Below are positions 42,773 to 50,823 of a stretch of DNA of 64,000 nucleotides, in pieces (position 1 is the stretch's first letter; each line of letters opens with the position of its first letter). Location of the stretch: NCBI GenBank assembly GCA_051647245.1, contig JBOFDS010000008.1, forward strand, positions 1 through 64,000, in the 5' to 3' direction. A program made the translations under genes and the position numbers. The stretch comes from Brevinema_A sp051647245 (GTDB lineage: Bacteria; Spirochaetota; Brevinematia; Brevinematales; Brevinemataceae). The notes beneath the pieces are model-generated. The model was not told the origin of the DNA. It ran no database searches and saw nothing but the letters and a program-made list of their open reading frames with translations.

Positions 42773-43287
42773 AAAACCTCTATGAAAAGGGAAATTATAA
42801 ATAACGGCACCGCAACAAAATACACAATTCTGTGTGCCATTGTCTTGAGAGATTCATTTTGAGTCTTGATCGCGTCATGGATCATTTTGACGGCACTACA
42901 GTAGATAATAATTGCAGGAGTTTCGACAGGAATGTGAGGAAATTTTTTGATAAATTCATAAAACCCACGTGTCATTCCAAAATCGATAACATCTGATAAC
43001 CAATACATAAAAGCCAACAGAAATAGAAAACCATTGAACATCAACAAGAAAGAGATCAGCCATCGATATTTTTTACCCAAAAAATAGATAAAAACCATAG
43101 ATGCCATATTTGCAAAACCAATCCCTGAAAAAGTAATAGAAACAGATCCATAAAAAGCATCGAGGATCTGTAAGATTTGTTCTTGATGTATATAGCTGAT
43201 GAATAGTGTAATAACAGCTATAAACAAACCAAAAAAGAACTCTAAAGTAGATCCTATAAATATCTTTACAATGTTAAGCCTACTCAT
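42679..43287 (-). CDS. Multi-pass membrane protein, unknown
   Basis: Not recognised. The 202-aa product has about four or five hydrophobic helices (for example KIFIGSTLEFFFGLFIAVIT, ITFSGIGFANMASMVFIYFL and WLISFLLMFNGFLFLLAFMY). Its C-terminal tail is Ser/Pro/Thr-rich (KSTPPSFSSTSGKST) and lies in the alr overlap. The start is ATG 43287, written over the stop of the preceding lipoprotein gene (ATGAGTAG), indicating coupled translation; a GTG three codons earlier is the alternative. The tail of roughly 30 aa is odd: it is coded by sequence constrained by alr. Confidence 0.72.
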   Translation of the reverse strand: MSRLNIVKIFIGSTLEFFFGLFIAVITLFISYIHQEQILQILDAFYGSVSITFSGIGFANMASMVFIYFLGKKYRWLISFLLMFNGFLFLLAFMYWLSDVIDFGMTRGFYEFIKKFPHIPVETPAIIIYCSAVKMIHDAIKTQNESLKTMAHRIVYFVAVPLFIISLFIEVLCYQSPYEQVEPKSTPPSFSSTSGKSTIILE

Positions 43288-43834
43288 TGAAAGCACTTAA
43301 CATCGGAATAAATTGATTCACAAGCATGATATTTTTGTAAAAAAGTAAATAATCTTGAAGGAGCTTTACTTTTCGTTCGAGATCGGCATTGTTTTGTTCA
43401 CGAGCAAGCTTAAGCGAGGTAATATCTAATTCCTTCTCAATCTGTGGAATAGAAGTAACTGCCTCTTGCACAATATCTCCATTTTTTTGAATCAAGATAA
43501 AGGCTTCAAGCATGGAGTTGTAAAAAGATCCAAAATCCTGAAAAGTCGCAAAACCCATATCTTTTAATTGAGAGGTGAGATTTGTATCGGTATAGAGATA
43601 TGCATAAAAAGCCATATTGTAATCAGCATCACTTAATTGTTGGGTCTTTGGGATAGCCTGAAAATCCTTAGCTTTCCTTAAAATCACAGGTAAATGGTTG
43701 ACAAACTTCTCCATCACAGGTCTTGTGATTTCCACAGGAATGAAAAATTCCTCTGAGTTTGGTAAATTGTTTTTTGGTTGTTGAGCACAAGAAATCAAGC
43801 CTAAAAAAATCATCATTATTGAAAGAATACGCAT
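43280..43834 (-). CDS. Lipoprotein of the mutL-alr unit
   Basis: Not recognised. MRILSIMMIFLGLISCAQQP is a lipoprotein signal with lipobox LISC; GGAAGG lies six bases before this ATG, so I prefer it to starts inside mutL. The mature part (about 168 aa) is all helical by eye and ends in a long amphipathic helix (ADLERKVKLLQDYLLFYKNI). It lies 10 bp after mutL and its last codons overlap the membrane-protein start. Coupling with that membrane protein suggests the two work together; there is no functional clue. Confidence 0.8.
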   Translation of the reverse strand: MRILSIMMIFLGLISCAQQPKNNLPNSEEFFIPVEITRPVMEKFVNHLPVILRKAKDFQAIPKTQQLSDADYNMAFYAYLYTDTNLTSQLKDMGFATFQDFGSFYNSMLEAFILIQKNGDIVQEAVTSIPQIEKELDITSLKLAREQNNADLERKVKLLQDYLLFYKNIMLVNQFIPMLSAFNE

Positions 43835-43844
43835 TATTGCCTTC

Positions 43845-45611
43845 CTAAAATCCAGTTCGTTTAAATTCTTTATCGAAAAAATATTTATCAAAATTCACCA
43901 CAATAGGTCGTCCATGCGGACAAGATGAAGGTGATTGACAATCTTTCCACAGAGTCAGGAGAGTGCTCACTTCATCGAGAGTCAATTTATCACCTGAACG
44001 TACAGAGCCCTTACAAGCAATCATTTTCGCAAGGTCATCCCAAGGCATTGTCGCGATATTTTCAACAAATAACTCCCGCAAAACATTCAAAGCATCGGCA
44101 TACGCAACGATAGCAGGGATGGCTTCAACGGAGAAGGCCGTCTCGCTCATACGATGCATCTGAAAACCATATTTCGAGAGGGTAGCTTCGATCTCTTCAA
44201 AACGCTCAGCTTCATGCTTAGGCAGCTCGAAAAGGAGTGGGATAATTGTCTGAGAATCTAATCCATCATTTTTGTGATTAAGTATTTTTTCGTAACGGAT
44301 ACGCTCATGCATTGCATGGAAATCCACCGCATGGAGTTTATTACCCTGTTCAAAGAGTAAATAAGTCTGAAAAATTGTCCCTATATAGCTTGAAGAAATA
44401 AGGATATCTGCCATGTTTTGGGCATTGTCTTTTTTTTCAAAAAGATCTCTAAGCTGATCTGATTGAGGGAGATTTTGAGGTCTAAAAGAAGGAGAAACAC
44501 TGGGTCTTAAAACCTGATAAGAAGAAGGTGCAGAGGAAGAAAAAGTTTTAACTTCTTGAGGAACAAAACCTTGCGGAAATCTTTTTTGAGCCTCGAAACT
44601 TTGTTGATCTATTTGGTCTTGATGAGGAGCTTTTTCTACTCCCAAACGCACAGCTCGTCTCACCACATCAGAGACGAGTTTTTCTTGCTCAAAACGAATC
44701 TCACGTTTTTGAGGATGCACGTTAAAATCGATACGCTGAGGATCAATATCCAGGTAACAAAATACCGCAGGAAATTTTGATGGGGGGAGCATATTTCCAT
44801 ATGCCACAGTGATTTGCTGACGAAAAGGCAACCATTCTATCGCTCGACCATTAACAAAAAGATATTGATAGGTACGAGTTGGTTTATACCAAGAAGGAGG
44901 ACTCAAAAATCCATAAGCATGTATACCATTTTCCTGGTAAGAAAAGGGCTGAAGCACATTTCTCAAATCAGGAAATAGATCCACGATCCTATCTTTTAGC
45001 TCCATCGCCTCGAGGAGATGATATTTTTTTTCGTTATTATGTGTTAGTTCAAAAGCAACATCAGGACGAGCCAAAGCTTTTTTGAGGAATTCCTGCACGA
45101 TAGCTCTATACTCAGAAGTATCTGAGCTCAAAAACTTCAGACGCGCAGGCACATTCTCAAAAAATCTCGTGATCATGATTTCTGTGCCTTGATCCATACC
45201 TTTGGATTTGAGTTCATCGGGCTCACCAAAAGTTACAACTTGCTCGGAACCAAAGTCATCATCTTGTGTGCGTGAAGAGATATGGAGTTCAGCGATCTCT
45301 GCCAAACTTGCCAAAGCCTCACCACGAAATCCGAAGGTCTTGAGATCCATCAGATCGTTGAAATTTTGAATCTTGCTAGTAGTATGATTGAGGAAAGAAA
45401 GAGCAATATCTTCCTTGACAATCCCATGTCCATTATCTTGGACTGAGAGAAAAGATTTGCCCCCATTTTCGGCTTGAACACTAATCCAAGTTGCCCCCGC
45501 ATCCAGAGAATTATCTAATAACTCTCGGACAGCAGAGGCTGGACGTTCAATAACCTCGCCAGCAGCGATTTTCATCGCCGTAGACGTGTCAAGAATATTG
45601 ATGCGTTTCAT
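43845..45611 (-). CDS. mutL: DNA mismatch repair protein MutL (endonuclease type)
   Basis: GHKL ATPase connecting MutS to strand nicking. N-terminal motifs: EVIERPASAVRELLDNSLDAG, SVQDNGHGIVKED, TFGFRGEALASLAEIAEL. The C-terminal region keeps the endonuclease motif DFHAMHERIRYE (DxHA-x2-E-x4-E), ACKGSVRSGD, and CPHGRPIVV, so it should nick DNA itself as expected where MutH is absent. 588 aa is normal. It is 1 bp after lgt on the same strand. No clear ribosome site is seen, so translational coupling to lgt is likely. Confidence 0.96.
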   Translation of the reverse strand: MKRINILDTSTAMKIAAGEVIERPASAVRELLDNSLDAGATWISVQAENGGKSFLSVQDNGHGIVKEDIALSFLNHTTSKIQNFNDLMDLKTFGFRGEALASLAEIAELHISSRTQDDDFGSEQVVTFGEPDELKSKGMDQGTEIMITRFFENVPARLKFLSSDTSEYRAIVQEFLKKALARPDVAFELTHNNEKKYHLLEAMELKDRIVDLFPDLRNVLQPFSYQENGIHAYGFLSPPSWYKPTRTYQYLFVNGRAIEWLPFRQQITVAYGNMLPPSKFPAVFCYLDIDPQRIDFNVHPQKREIRFEQEKLVSDVVRRAVRLGVEKAPHQDQIDQQSFEAQKRFPQGFVPQEVKTFSSSAPSSYQVLRPSVSPSFRPQNLPQSDQLRDLFEKKDNAQNMADILISSSYIGTIFQTYLLFEQGNKLHAVDFHAMHERIRYEKILNHKNDGLDSQTIIPLLFELPKHEAERFEEIEATLSKYGFQMHRMSETAFSVEAIPAIVAYADALNVLRELFVENIATMPWDDLAKMIACKGSVRSGDKLTLDEVSTLLTLWKDCQSPSSCPHGRPIVVNFDKYFFDKEFKRTGF

Positions 45612-45612
45612 A

Positions 45613-46593
45613 TTATTTTACTCGGATTGGGTTAGGAAGTTTATTTTTGATGGCAAGGTATACAAGCACAGCTCCTGTAATTACCATAGGTAAGGAGTAG
45701 AGCATCCCAGCAGTCAACCATCCTCCTGCAAGAAAACCTATCTGTGCATCGGGTTCGCGGAAAAATTCTGTGAAAATCCGAGAAGATCCATAAGACATCA
45801 AAAAAGTTCCTGTCAAAAAGCCACGGGACTTGGAGGCTGGAATTTTGTAGTAGAAAAATAGTTGCAAGAGAAAAGTCATAATCCCTTCCAAAAAGAAGTG
45901 GTACAGCTGAGATGGATGACGAGGAATTTGAACCATTTGTTGGCCATCAACGATGAATGAAGTTATATTTGGGATGAGTTCGAAGTTTAATTTATCGATG
46001 ATAGATTGGACAGATTCTTGAGGAACAAGAGTGGCTCCATAATGGCCTAATTGAGGACGGCGAGGAAATAACATTGCCCAAGCTTCCCCACTAGGACGAC
46101 CATAGAGTTCTCCATTGATAAAATTACCAAGACGCCCTAAAGCAAGCCCAAATGGCGTAGTAACAAGCACAATATCAGAGACATCAAACCAGTTAAATTT
46201 CCCTAGAAGATTCTTCATTTTGGAAAGTCCGAAGATTCCACCAACATAAGCACCGATAAAGGCACCATGAAAGCTCATCCCCCCTTCCCAAGGACGGAAA
46301 ATAGCAAGAGGATCTTCGACAAAGTAGTAGTGTGCATTATAAAGAAGGACATAGCCAAGACGTCCACCGAGAATGATCCCAAGCATCATATAAAACAAGA
46401 GATCATTGACAATGTTTTTGGAAGTATCGACAGATTTATTATGAGAAAAAACTAATCTATGCTGCGTGATTTCACGTTGAGTCCACCATGCAAAGAACAA
46501 AAATCCGAAAATATACATAAGACTATACCAGCGAATGGATAAAGCTCCTATACTAAATAGCTCCACAGAGATAGGAGGATGCACTAAATACAT
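45613..46593 (-). CDS. lgt: Phosphatidylglycerol-prolipoprotein diacylglyceryl transferase
   Basis: Inner-membrane enzyme that adds diacylglycerol to lipobox Cys, needed by every lipoprotein in this window. Seven helices, with the conserved GGMSFHGAFIGAYVGG segment, the Lgt signature GRLGNFINGELYGRPS, and HPSQLYHFFLEGI near the C-terminus. 326 aa is slightly long. TAGAGG precedes the ATG. It is 8 bp after rnr and directly before mutL. Confidence 0.96.
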   Translation of the reverse strand: MYLVHPPISVELFSIGALSIRWYSLMYIFGFLFFAWWTQREITQHRLVFSHNKSVDTSKNIVNDLLFYMMLGIILGGRLGYVLLYNAHYYFVEDPLAIFRPWEGGMSFHGAFIGAYVGGIFGLSKMKNLLGKFNWFDVSDIVLVTTPFGLALGRLGNFINGELYGRPSGEAWAMLFPRRPQLGHYGATLVPQESVQSIIDKLNFELIPNITSFIVDGQQMVQIPRHPSQLYHFFLEGIMTFLLQLFFYYKIPASKSRGFLTGTFLMSYGSSRIFTEFFREPDAQIGFLAGGWLTAGMLYSLPMVITGAVLVYLAIKNKLPNPIRVK

Positions 46594-46601
46594 AAGTACC
46601 T

Positions 46602-48389
46602 CTAGTTTTCAAAAAATTCCGCAGCATCAATAAAGCCACGTTCTGAGTTCACTTTGGTGATGGTGATACGGATTGGTTTTCCTAAGAAATATTTTTTGGT
46701 GCCATTGCGATTACTTGCTGTTAATTCTTCTTCATTAAAGACAATATAGTCATCCATATCAGAATAACGGATCATTGCTTCAATTCCCGTGTCTTTCATC
46801 TCGATAAAAATACCAAAACTGGCAACAGAACTCACAACGCCATCAAATACTTGACCGACAAATGGTTCCATATAACGAACACATTTGATTTTCATGAGAT
46901 CGCGTTCTGCTTCCATCGCAACACGTTCTTGAGAAGAAATATGCTGAGCAATGGTATCGAGAGAATTTTCGGTGTAGATTGCTGGTTTTGCACTATCAAA
47001 GAGGAAATATTTGATCAAGCGGTGCACAATAAGATCGGCGTAACGACGGATAGGAGATGTGAAGTGAGCATACTTCGCAAAACCAAGTCCGAAATGGCCT
47101 ACATTCTGACGACTATACGCTGCTTGAGCCATAGAACGCAGAGCTAAGATTTCACCGCTCATTTGAATCGGAGTATTTGCTAAAGAAGAAACAAACTTCT
47201 GTATGTCTTTTGGAGTTGGGACTTCAGGAAGCTTCACTCCACGCTTTGCAGCAAATTTTTGAAGATTGACGTACTTTTCAGCAGGTGGAACATCATGAAT
47301 ACGATAGAGGCCTAAACCTTTTTTGGTCAAGAAATCTCCGGCAGCTTGGTTCGCAGCGAGCATGAATTCTTCAATCAAACGCTCAGAATCAAGTCTATCT
47401 TTTTGATAAACTTTAACAGGGAGTCCTTTTTCATCGAGTTTGACCTTTCTTTCACGGAAATTAAAATCAACCGTTCCGTCATTCATTCGTTTTTTATTCA
47501 AAATACGGAACAATTTTTCCATCATTTTGACATTTTTTTTGAGTTCAGTATCTTTTTCAGGAGATCCTTGCATGATCTCTTCAACACGATCGTAGGTCAT
47601 ACGGTAGTTAGAATTAATCACCGATGGCGTAATACGATAATCTGTCATAGTACCATTATTATCAAAATCCATGAAAATCGTCATTGATTTCTTGTCCGTA
47701 TGTGGGTTCAAACTACAAAGTTCATTAGATAGAGCTTCAGGAAGCATAGGGATCACGGTATCAATCAAATAATAACTATTCGCACGGATCTGAGCTTCTT
47801 TGTCGAGCTCAGAATTTTTTGAAACATAATAAGATACGTCAGCAATATGCACTCCCAATGTCCACTTACCGAAGAAGGATTTGGAGATGCTTACAGCGTC
47901 ATCCAGATCTTTAGAATCTGCACCGTCAATAGTCATGACAAAAAGATTGCGGAGATCTTGACGATGTTTTTCATGAGAATTTTGAGAATCCCAATCTGGG
48001 GAAGCAATTTCTTTCTCGACAGCAAGAGGAAAACGGCGATTTGGTAAAGAATATTTTTCGGATACTACCGTTACGTCAGTGTGAGCCTCGCCAAAAGATA
48101 CTCTTGGTTTCATATTCATATCCGTTGATGATTTTCTGTAAGATCGTTTGTCGTCTCTACTATGTTTATCATGTCTTTCACGTTTTCCGTGAGGTGTTGA
48201 CGCAAAATTAGGGATTTTAACAACTTGTCTATTGAGGTCAAGCTTGATCAAACCACTGTCATGGAACTCTTGTAAGATTTCTTTGATTCGTTTTTGATCG
48301 TGATCTTTAACAATATTAAAGTGACGATATAGATTATCAAGTTTGGTGATTTCCTTTTTAATTAGGTATTTTTGAATTCGCTCAGTCAA
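46602..48389 (-). CDS. rnr: Ribonuclease R, short form
   Basis: 3'-5' exoribonuclease of the RNB family. Order: N-terminal winged helix (about 5-60), a basic linker (about 62-100, HGKRERHDKHSRDDKRS), RNB core with FVMTIDGADSKDLDDAVSIS (about 150-170), DSERLIEEFMLAANQA and FGLGFAKYAHFTSPIRRYADL, and a C-terminal S1 domain (FDGVVSSVASFGIFIEMKDT). At 595 aa it is shorter than usual RNase R (about 700-820). The cold-shock domains between linker and RNB are missing or cut to about 50 residues. The start is TTG with AAGGAG seven bases upstream. First of the rnr-lgt-mutL run. Confidence 0.9.
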   Translation of the reverse strand: MTERIQKYLIKKEITKLDNLYRHFNIVKDHDQKRIKEILQEFHDSGLIKLDLNRQVVKIPNFASTPHGKRERHDKHSRDDKRSYRKSSTDMNMKPRVSFGEAHTDVTVVSEKYSLPNRRFPLAVEKEIASPDWDSQNSHEKHRQDLRNLFVMTIDGADSKDLDDAVSISKSFFGKWTLGVHIADVSYYVSKNSELDKEAQIRANSYYLIDTVIPMLPEALSNELCSLNPHTDKKSMTIFMDFDNNGTMTDYRITPSVINSNYRMTYDRVEEIMQGSPEKDTELKKNVKMMEKLFRILNKKRMNDGTVDFNFRERKVKLDEKGLPVKVYQKDRLDSERLIEEFMLAANQAAGDFLTKKGLGLYRIHDVPPAEKYVNLQKFAAKRGVKLPEVPTPKDIQKFVSSLANTPIQMSGEILALRSMAQAAYSRQNVGHFGLGFAKYAHFTSPIRRYADLIVHRLIKYFLFDSAKPAIYTENSLDTIAQHISSQERVAMEAERDLMKIKCVRYMEPFVGQVFDGVVSSVASFGIFIEMKDTGIEAMIRYSDMDDYIVFNEEELTASNRNGTKKYFLGKPIRITITKVNSERGFIDAAEFFEN

Positions 48390-48420
48390 GTGAGACTCCT
48401 TATTTTAGTGCCTATATAAA

Positions 48421-48451
48421 CAACAATAACTAGTACCCCGAAAGATACTAG
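48421..48451 (-). terminator. Weak terminator between the foldase gene and rnr
   Basis: CTAGTA and TACTAG pair around 10 nt on the minus strand, followed by a broken T-rich tract. Read-through into rnr is plausible. Confidence 0.4.
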
Positions 48452-48473
48452 CCACTGTGAATTTTAAGGAATA

Positions 48474-49985
48474 TTATTCGGTGATTTCTTCAGTATATTC
48501 TGCATATTCAGCAGCTACTTCTTCGATAGCACCATAGTCTTTTTGAATTTTTTCCATGAGCTTTTCTAAGCCTTTTTCATTCCAAATAACACTATATTTT
48601 TCATCCAATGTTGCACGATATGCTTCTTGCATTACTCTAGCTCTTTCACCAACAATACGCTGCTTAATTTCTTCTTTTGCTTGAGCGAATGTTGAATAAA
48701 TAGGTTCATCTTTAGCGTTGAAACCAGCAATAGGACGCTGTTCTCTTGGTAAAGAATTATAAGCAGTCAAAGCCTCTGTATCAGTTACATTAGTAGATAG
48801 ATCTTGGAAGACTAACTGAGATAAGATAGGAACAGCATTTTGGAATTCAAATGCTCTTTGTTCATAAGCTCTCATTTTTTTGAAGTCTTTTGAATTTTTG
48901 ATACTTGGTTTGAATTCTTTCAAGGTAAGTGCTGCATTATAAAGCAATGGGCCAGCCTTGGAAGGATCTGCAGGGGATAAAAATCCTGGGATCACTGCTC
49001 CAAATTCAGGAAGCTCTCCAAATGGAATGATATTTTGAGCTTGTAATACAGGAACTAAATCATCAAAGCTGTATTTTTTACCATAAATAGTAACAATTTT
49101 TGTCTGTGTTGGGAACTCAGCTAAAGCATATGTTTTATTGCCAACTTTGATTCCTTCTTCAGATAAAGAAAAATTAAGAGAAATATTTTTCTCAAAATGC
49201 TCAGAGACAATTCTCTCTGTAGAAACATAAATATTATTTGCTTGAGCTTCTTCAAGAGAGATGCTTTTTGCTTTTTCTTCAACATAAACAATGTATCTAC
49301 CAACTTCACCTTCAATGATTTTAGGGTAGAGACCTTTTACTTTTTCAACGAATAATACATTTTCCAAATCAGATCTGGAACCTTTTTGGACATAGCCTAA
49401 AGCTCCACCTGTTTGAGCAAAGAGAGGGTCTTGAGAATGTTGCATAGCCATTAACATAAAATCTTCAAGCACATTGGTAGAAGACTTCAAGACTTCTAAG
49501 ATCTGTTCAGGGGTCATTTGGTTTGTGTCGCCGGCAACAGCATCTTCTGTGTTATTTGTGAAGACAATCTGATAAACCTTAGCAACATCTATTTTACTTT
49601 TAGTAATTAATTGTGTGATTGATTGCTTGCCTTTTTCAGTTGCGAGGAAATAAGGAAGGATTGTATCTTGTTGCTTAATACTTTCGATATACATAGGGTC
49701 TTCAGTGAAATTAGATACTGTGATAGCATCCATAACATAAAGCTCTGTGTCAAGAATAGAAGAAGCTATGATCTGCTTGAAAAGCTCAGGATCTGCTGCT
49801 AATGCATTGATTTCGAGAGGAGAAATTCCAGAAAAATCATATTCGACTCTTTCCATAGCCTGCTCAAGAGTTACATCAACTTTTTTTGATGATAAATCTT
49901 TATAACTAACCACTTTTGGGTTAGATCCACATGAGACGATCAAGAGAATGCCTGCACATAAGATCGTATTTTTAATAAAACGCAC
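48474..49985 (-). CDS. PrsA/SurA-like peptidyl-prolyl isomerase lipoprotein
   Basis: Envelope foldase candidate. MRFIKNTILCAGILLIVSCG gives a lipoprotein signal with lipobox VSC. The 503-aa protein has SurA-like N-terminal helices, a parvulin domain around 120-250 with VYQIVFTNN, QDPLFAQTGGALGYVQKGS and YVEEKAKSISLEE, and a long C-terminal helical segment that recalls SurA's chaperone part. Start codon is GTG with AGGAGG eight bases upstream. Own promoter. Lipoprotein anchoring is like PrsA, the length like SurA, so the exact family is open. Confidence 0.85.
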   Translation of the reverse strand: MRFIKNTILCAGILLIVSCGSNPKVVSYKDLSSKKVDVTLEQAMERVEYDFSGISPLEINALAADPELFKQIIASSILDTELYVMDAITVSNFTEDPMYIESIKQQDTILPYFLATEKGKQSITQLITKSKIDVAKVYQIVFTNNTEDAVAGDTNQMTPEQILEVLKSSTNVLEDFMLMAMQHSQDPLFAQTGGALGYVQKGSRSDLENVLFVEKVKGLYPKIIEGEVGRYIVYVEEKAKSISLEEAQANNIYVSTERIVSEHFEKNISLNFSLSEEGIKVGNKTYALAEFPTQTKIVTIYGKKYSFDDLVPVLQAQNIIPFGELPEFGAVIPGFLSPADPSKAGPLLYNAALTLKEFKPSIKNSKDFKKMRAYEQRAFEFQNAVPILSQLVFQDLSTNVTDTEALTAYNSLPREQRPIAGFNAKDEPIYSTFAQAKEEIKQRIVGERARVMQEAYRATLDEKYSVIWNEKGLEKLMEKIQKDYGAIEEVAAEYAEYTEEITE

Positions 49986-50031
49986 TTTTAAGTCCTCCTA
50001 AAGATTGTAATAAAAGTAAATATTCTAAGCT

Positions 50032-50060
50032 ATTTTACTAGTTTTTCATTTTAAAATCAA
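50032..50060 (-). promoter_or_regulatory. Promoter of the foldase gene
   Basis: Minus strand TTGATT, 17-bp spacer, TAAAAT, 47 nt before the GTG start. Confidence 0.62.
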
Positions 50061-50083
50061 CTTTTTTTCAAAGAACGATTAAT

Positions 50084-50112
50084 TTGCAAGTTTATAGAAA
50101 ATGGTGTAAGAT
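50084..50112 (+). promoter_or_regulatory. Promoter of the HAD-gyrB unit
   Basis: TTGCAA, 17-bp spacer, TAAGAT, followed within 40 nt by the chosen ATG. Confidence 0.55.
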
Positions 50113-50151
50113 TATAAAGTGAAAATAGACGCAAAACATGTGGAGTTCTTG

Positions 50152-50799
50152 ATGATTAAACTATCCTTATACGATTTTGACAAGACCATTTACAACGGTG
50201 ACACAGGTGTAGAAGTTTTGAAATTTTTATTCAAACACTACCCTAAAAAATCCTATCCCTATGCAGGACAATTAATTGGAACGATTTTAAGTTATTTTTT
50301 TAAAATAAATAATAAAAAACAATTCAAACAAAATATTTATCGTATTATCACACAATTTTCGCTTGATGATTGGAATAAAATTATACAGGAATTTTGGGAC
50401 ATAGAAAAAAATCGTTTCTTCCCCGATGTGATCAAACAACTCCATGTAGATCAGGAAAATGGCTACACTATTGGCATCATTTCCGCATCTCCAGAATTAA
50501 TGCTTCTTCCTATTAAAGAGCTTGTGCCTTGTGATTTTTTGATTGGGACGGCTTACGAAATTCATGGGCAAAAGATCACAACTCAGATGATAGGCGAAAA
50601 TTGTAAACGTGAAGAAAAAGTTCTCCGCCTCAAAAAACATATGCAAGAACATTTCTCCAACCAACAATACGAAATCAAAAAAATGTACTCAGATTCACGT
50701 CATGACATGCCTTTATTAGAACTTGCTGATGAGGCGTTCACTATTGAAGCGGATGGTTCTATCAGAGCCGGCTTCCCAAACGAAAACAATAATTTTTAA
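50152..50799 (+). CDS. HAD-superfamily phosphatase (subfamily IB)
   Basis: Cytosolic phosphatase of the SerB-like IB group. Motif I is LYDFDKTIYNGD, motif II ISASPELM, motif III Lys in CKREEKV, motif IV DSRHDMPLLELAD. Residues between I and II form the helical cap. Its 215-aa size is normal. The substrate cannot be told; phosphoserine and lipid phosphates are possibilities in this group. I use ATG 50152 (MIKLSLYDFD), after GTGGAG; the longer GTG start at 50119 would add ten residues. The downstream topoisomerase gene follows after 24 bp. Confidence 0.85.
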   Translation: MIKLSLYDFDKTIYNGDTGVEVLKFLFKHYPKKSYPYAGQLIGTILSYFFKINNKKQFKQNIYRIITQFSLDDWNKIIQEFWDIEKNRFFPDVIKQLHVDQENGYTIGIISASPELMLLPIKELVPCDFLIGTAYEIHGQKITTQMIGENCKREEKVLRLKKHMQEHFSNQQYEIKKMYSDSRHDMPLLELADEAFTIEADGSIRAGFPNENNNF

Positions 50800-50823
50800 A
50801 GAAAATCTATGAAAGAGGTTCCC

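Noticed and set aside
43835..43891. Longer start for the lipoprotein gene after mutL
   Set aside because: It would begin inside mutL and put about 19 hydrophilic residues before the signal peptide; ATG 43834 has a clear GGAAGG site.
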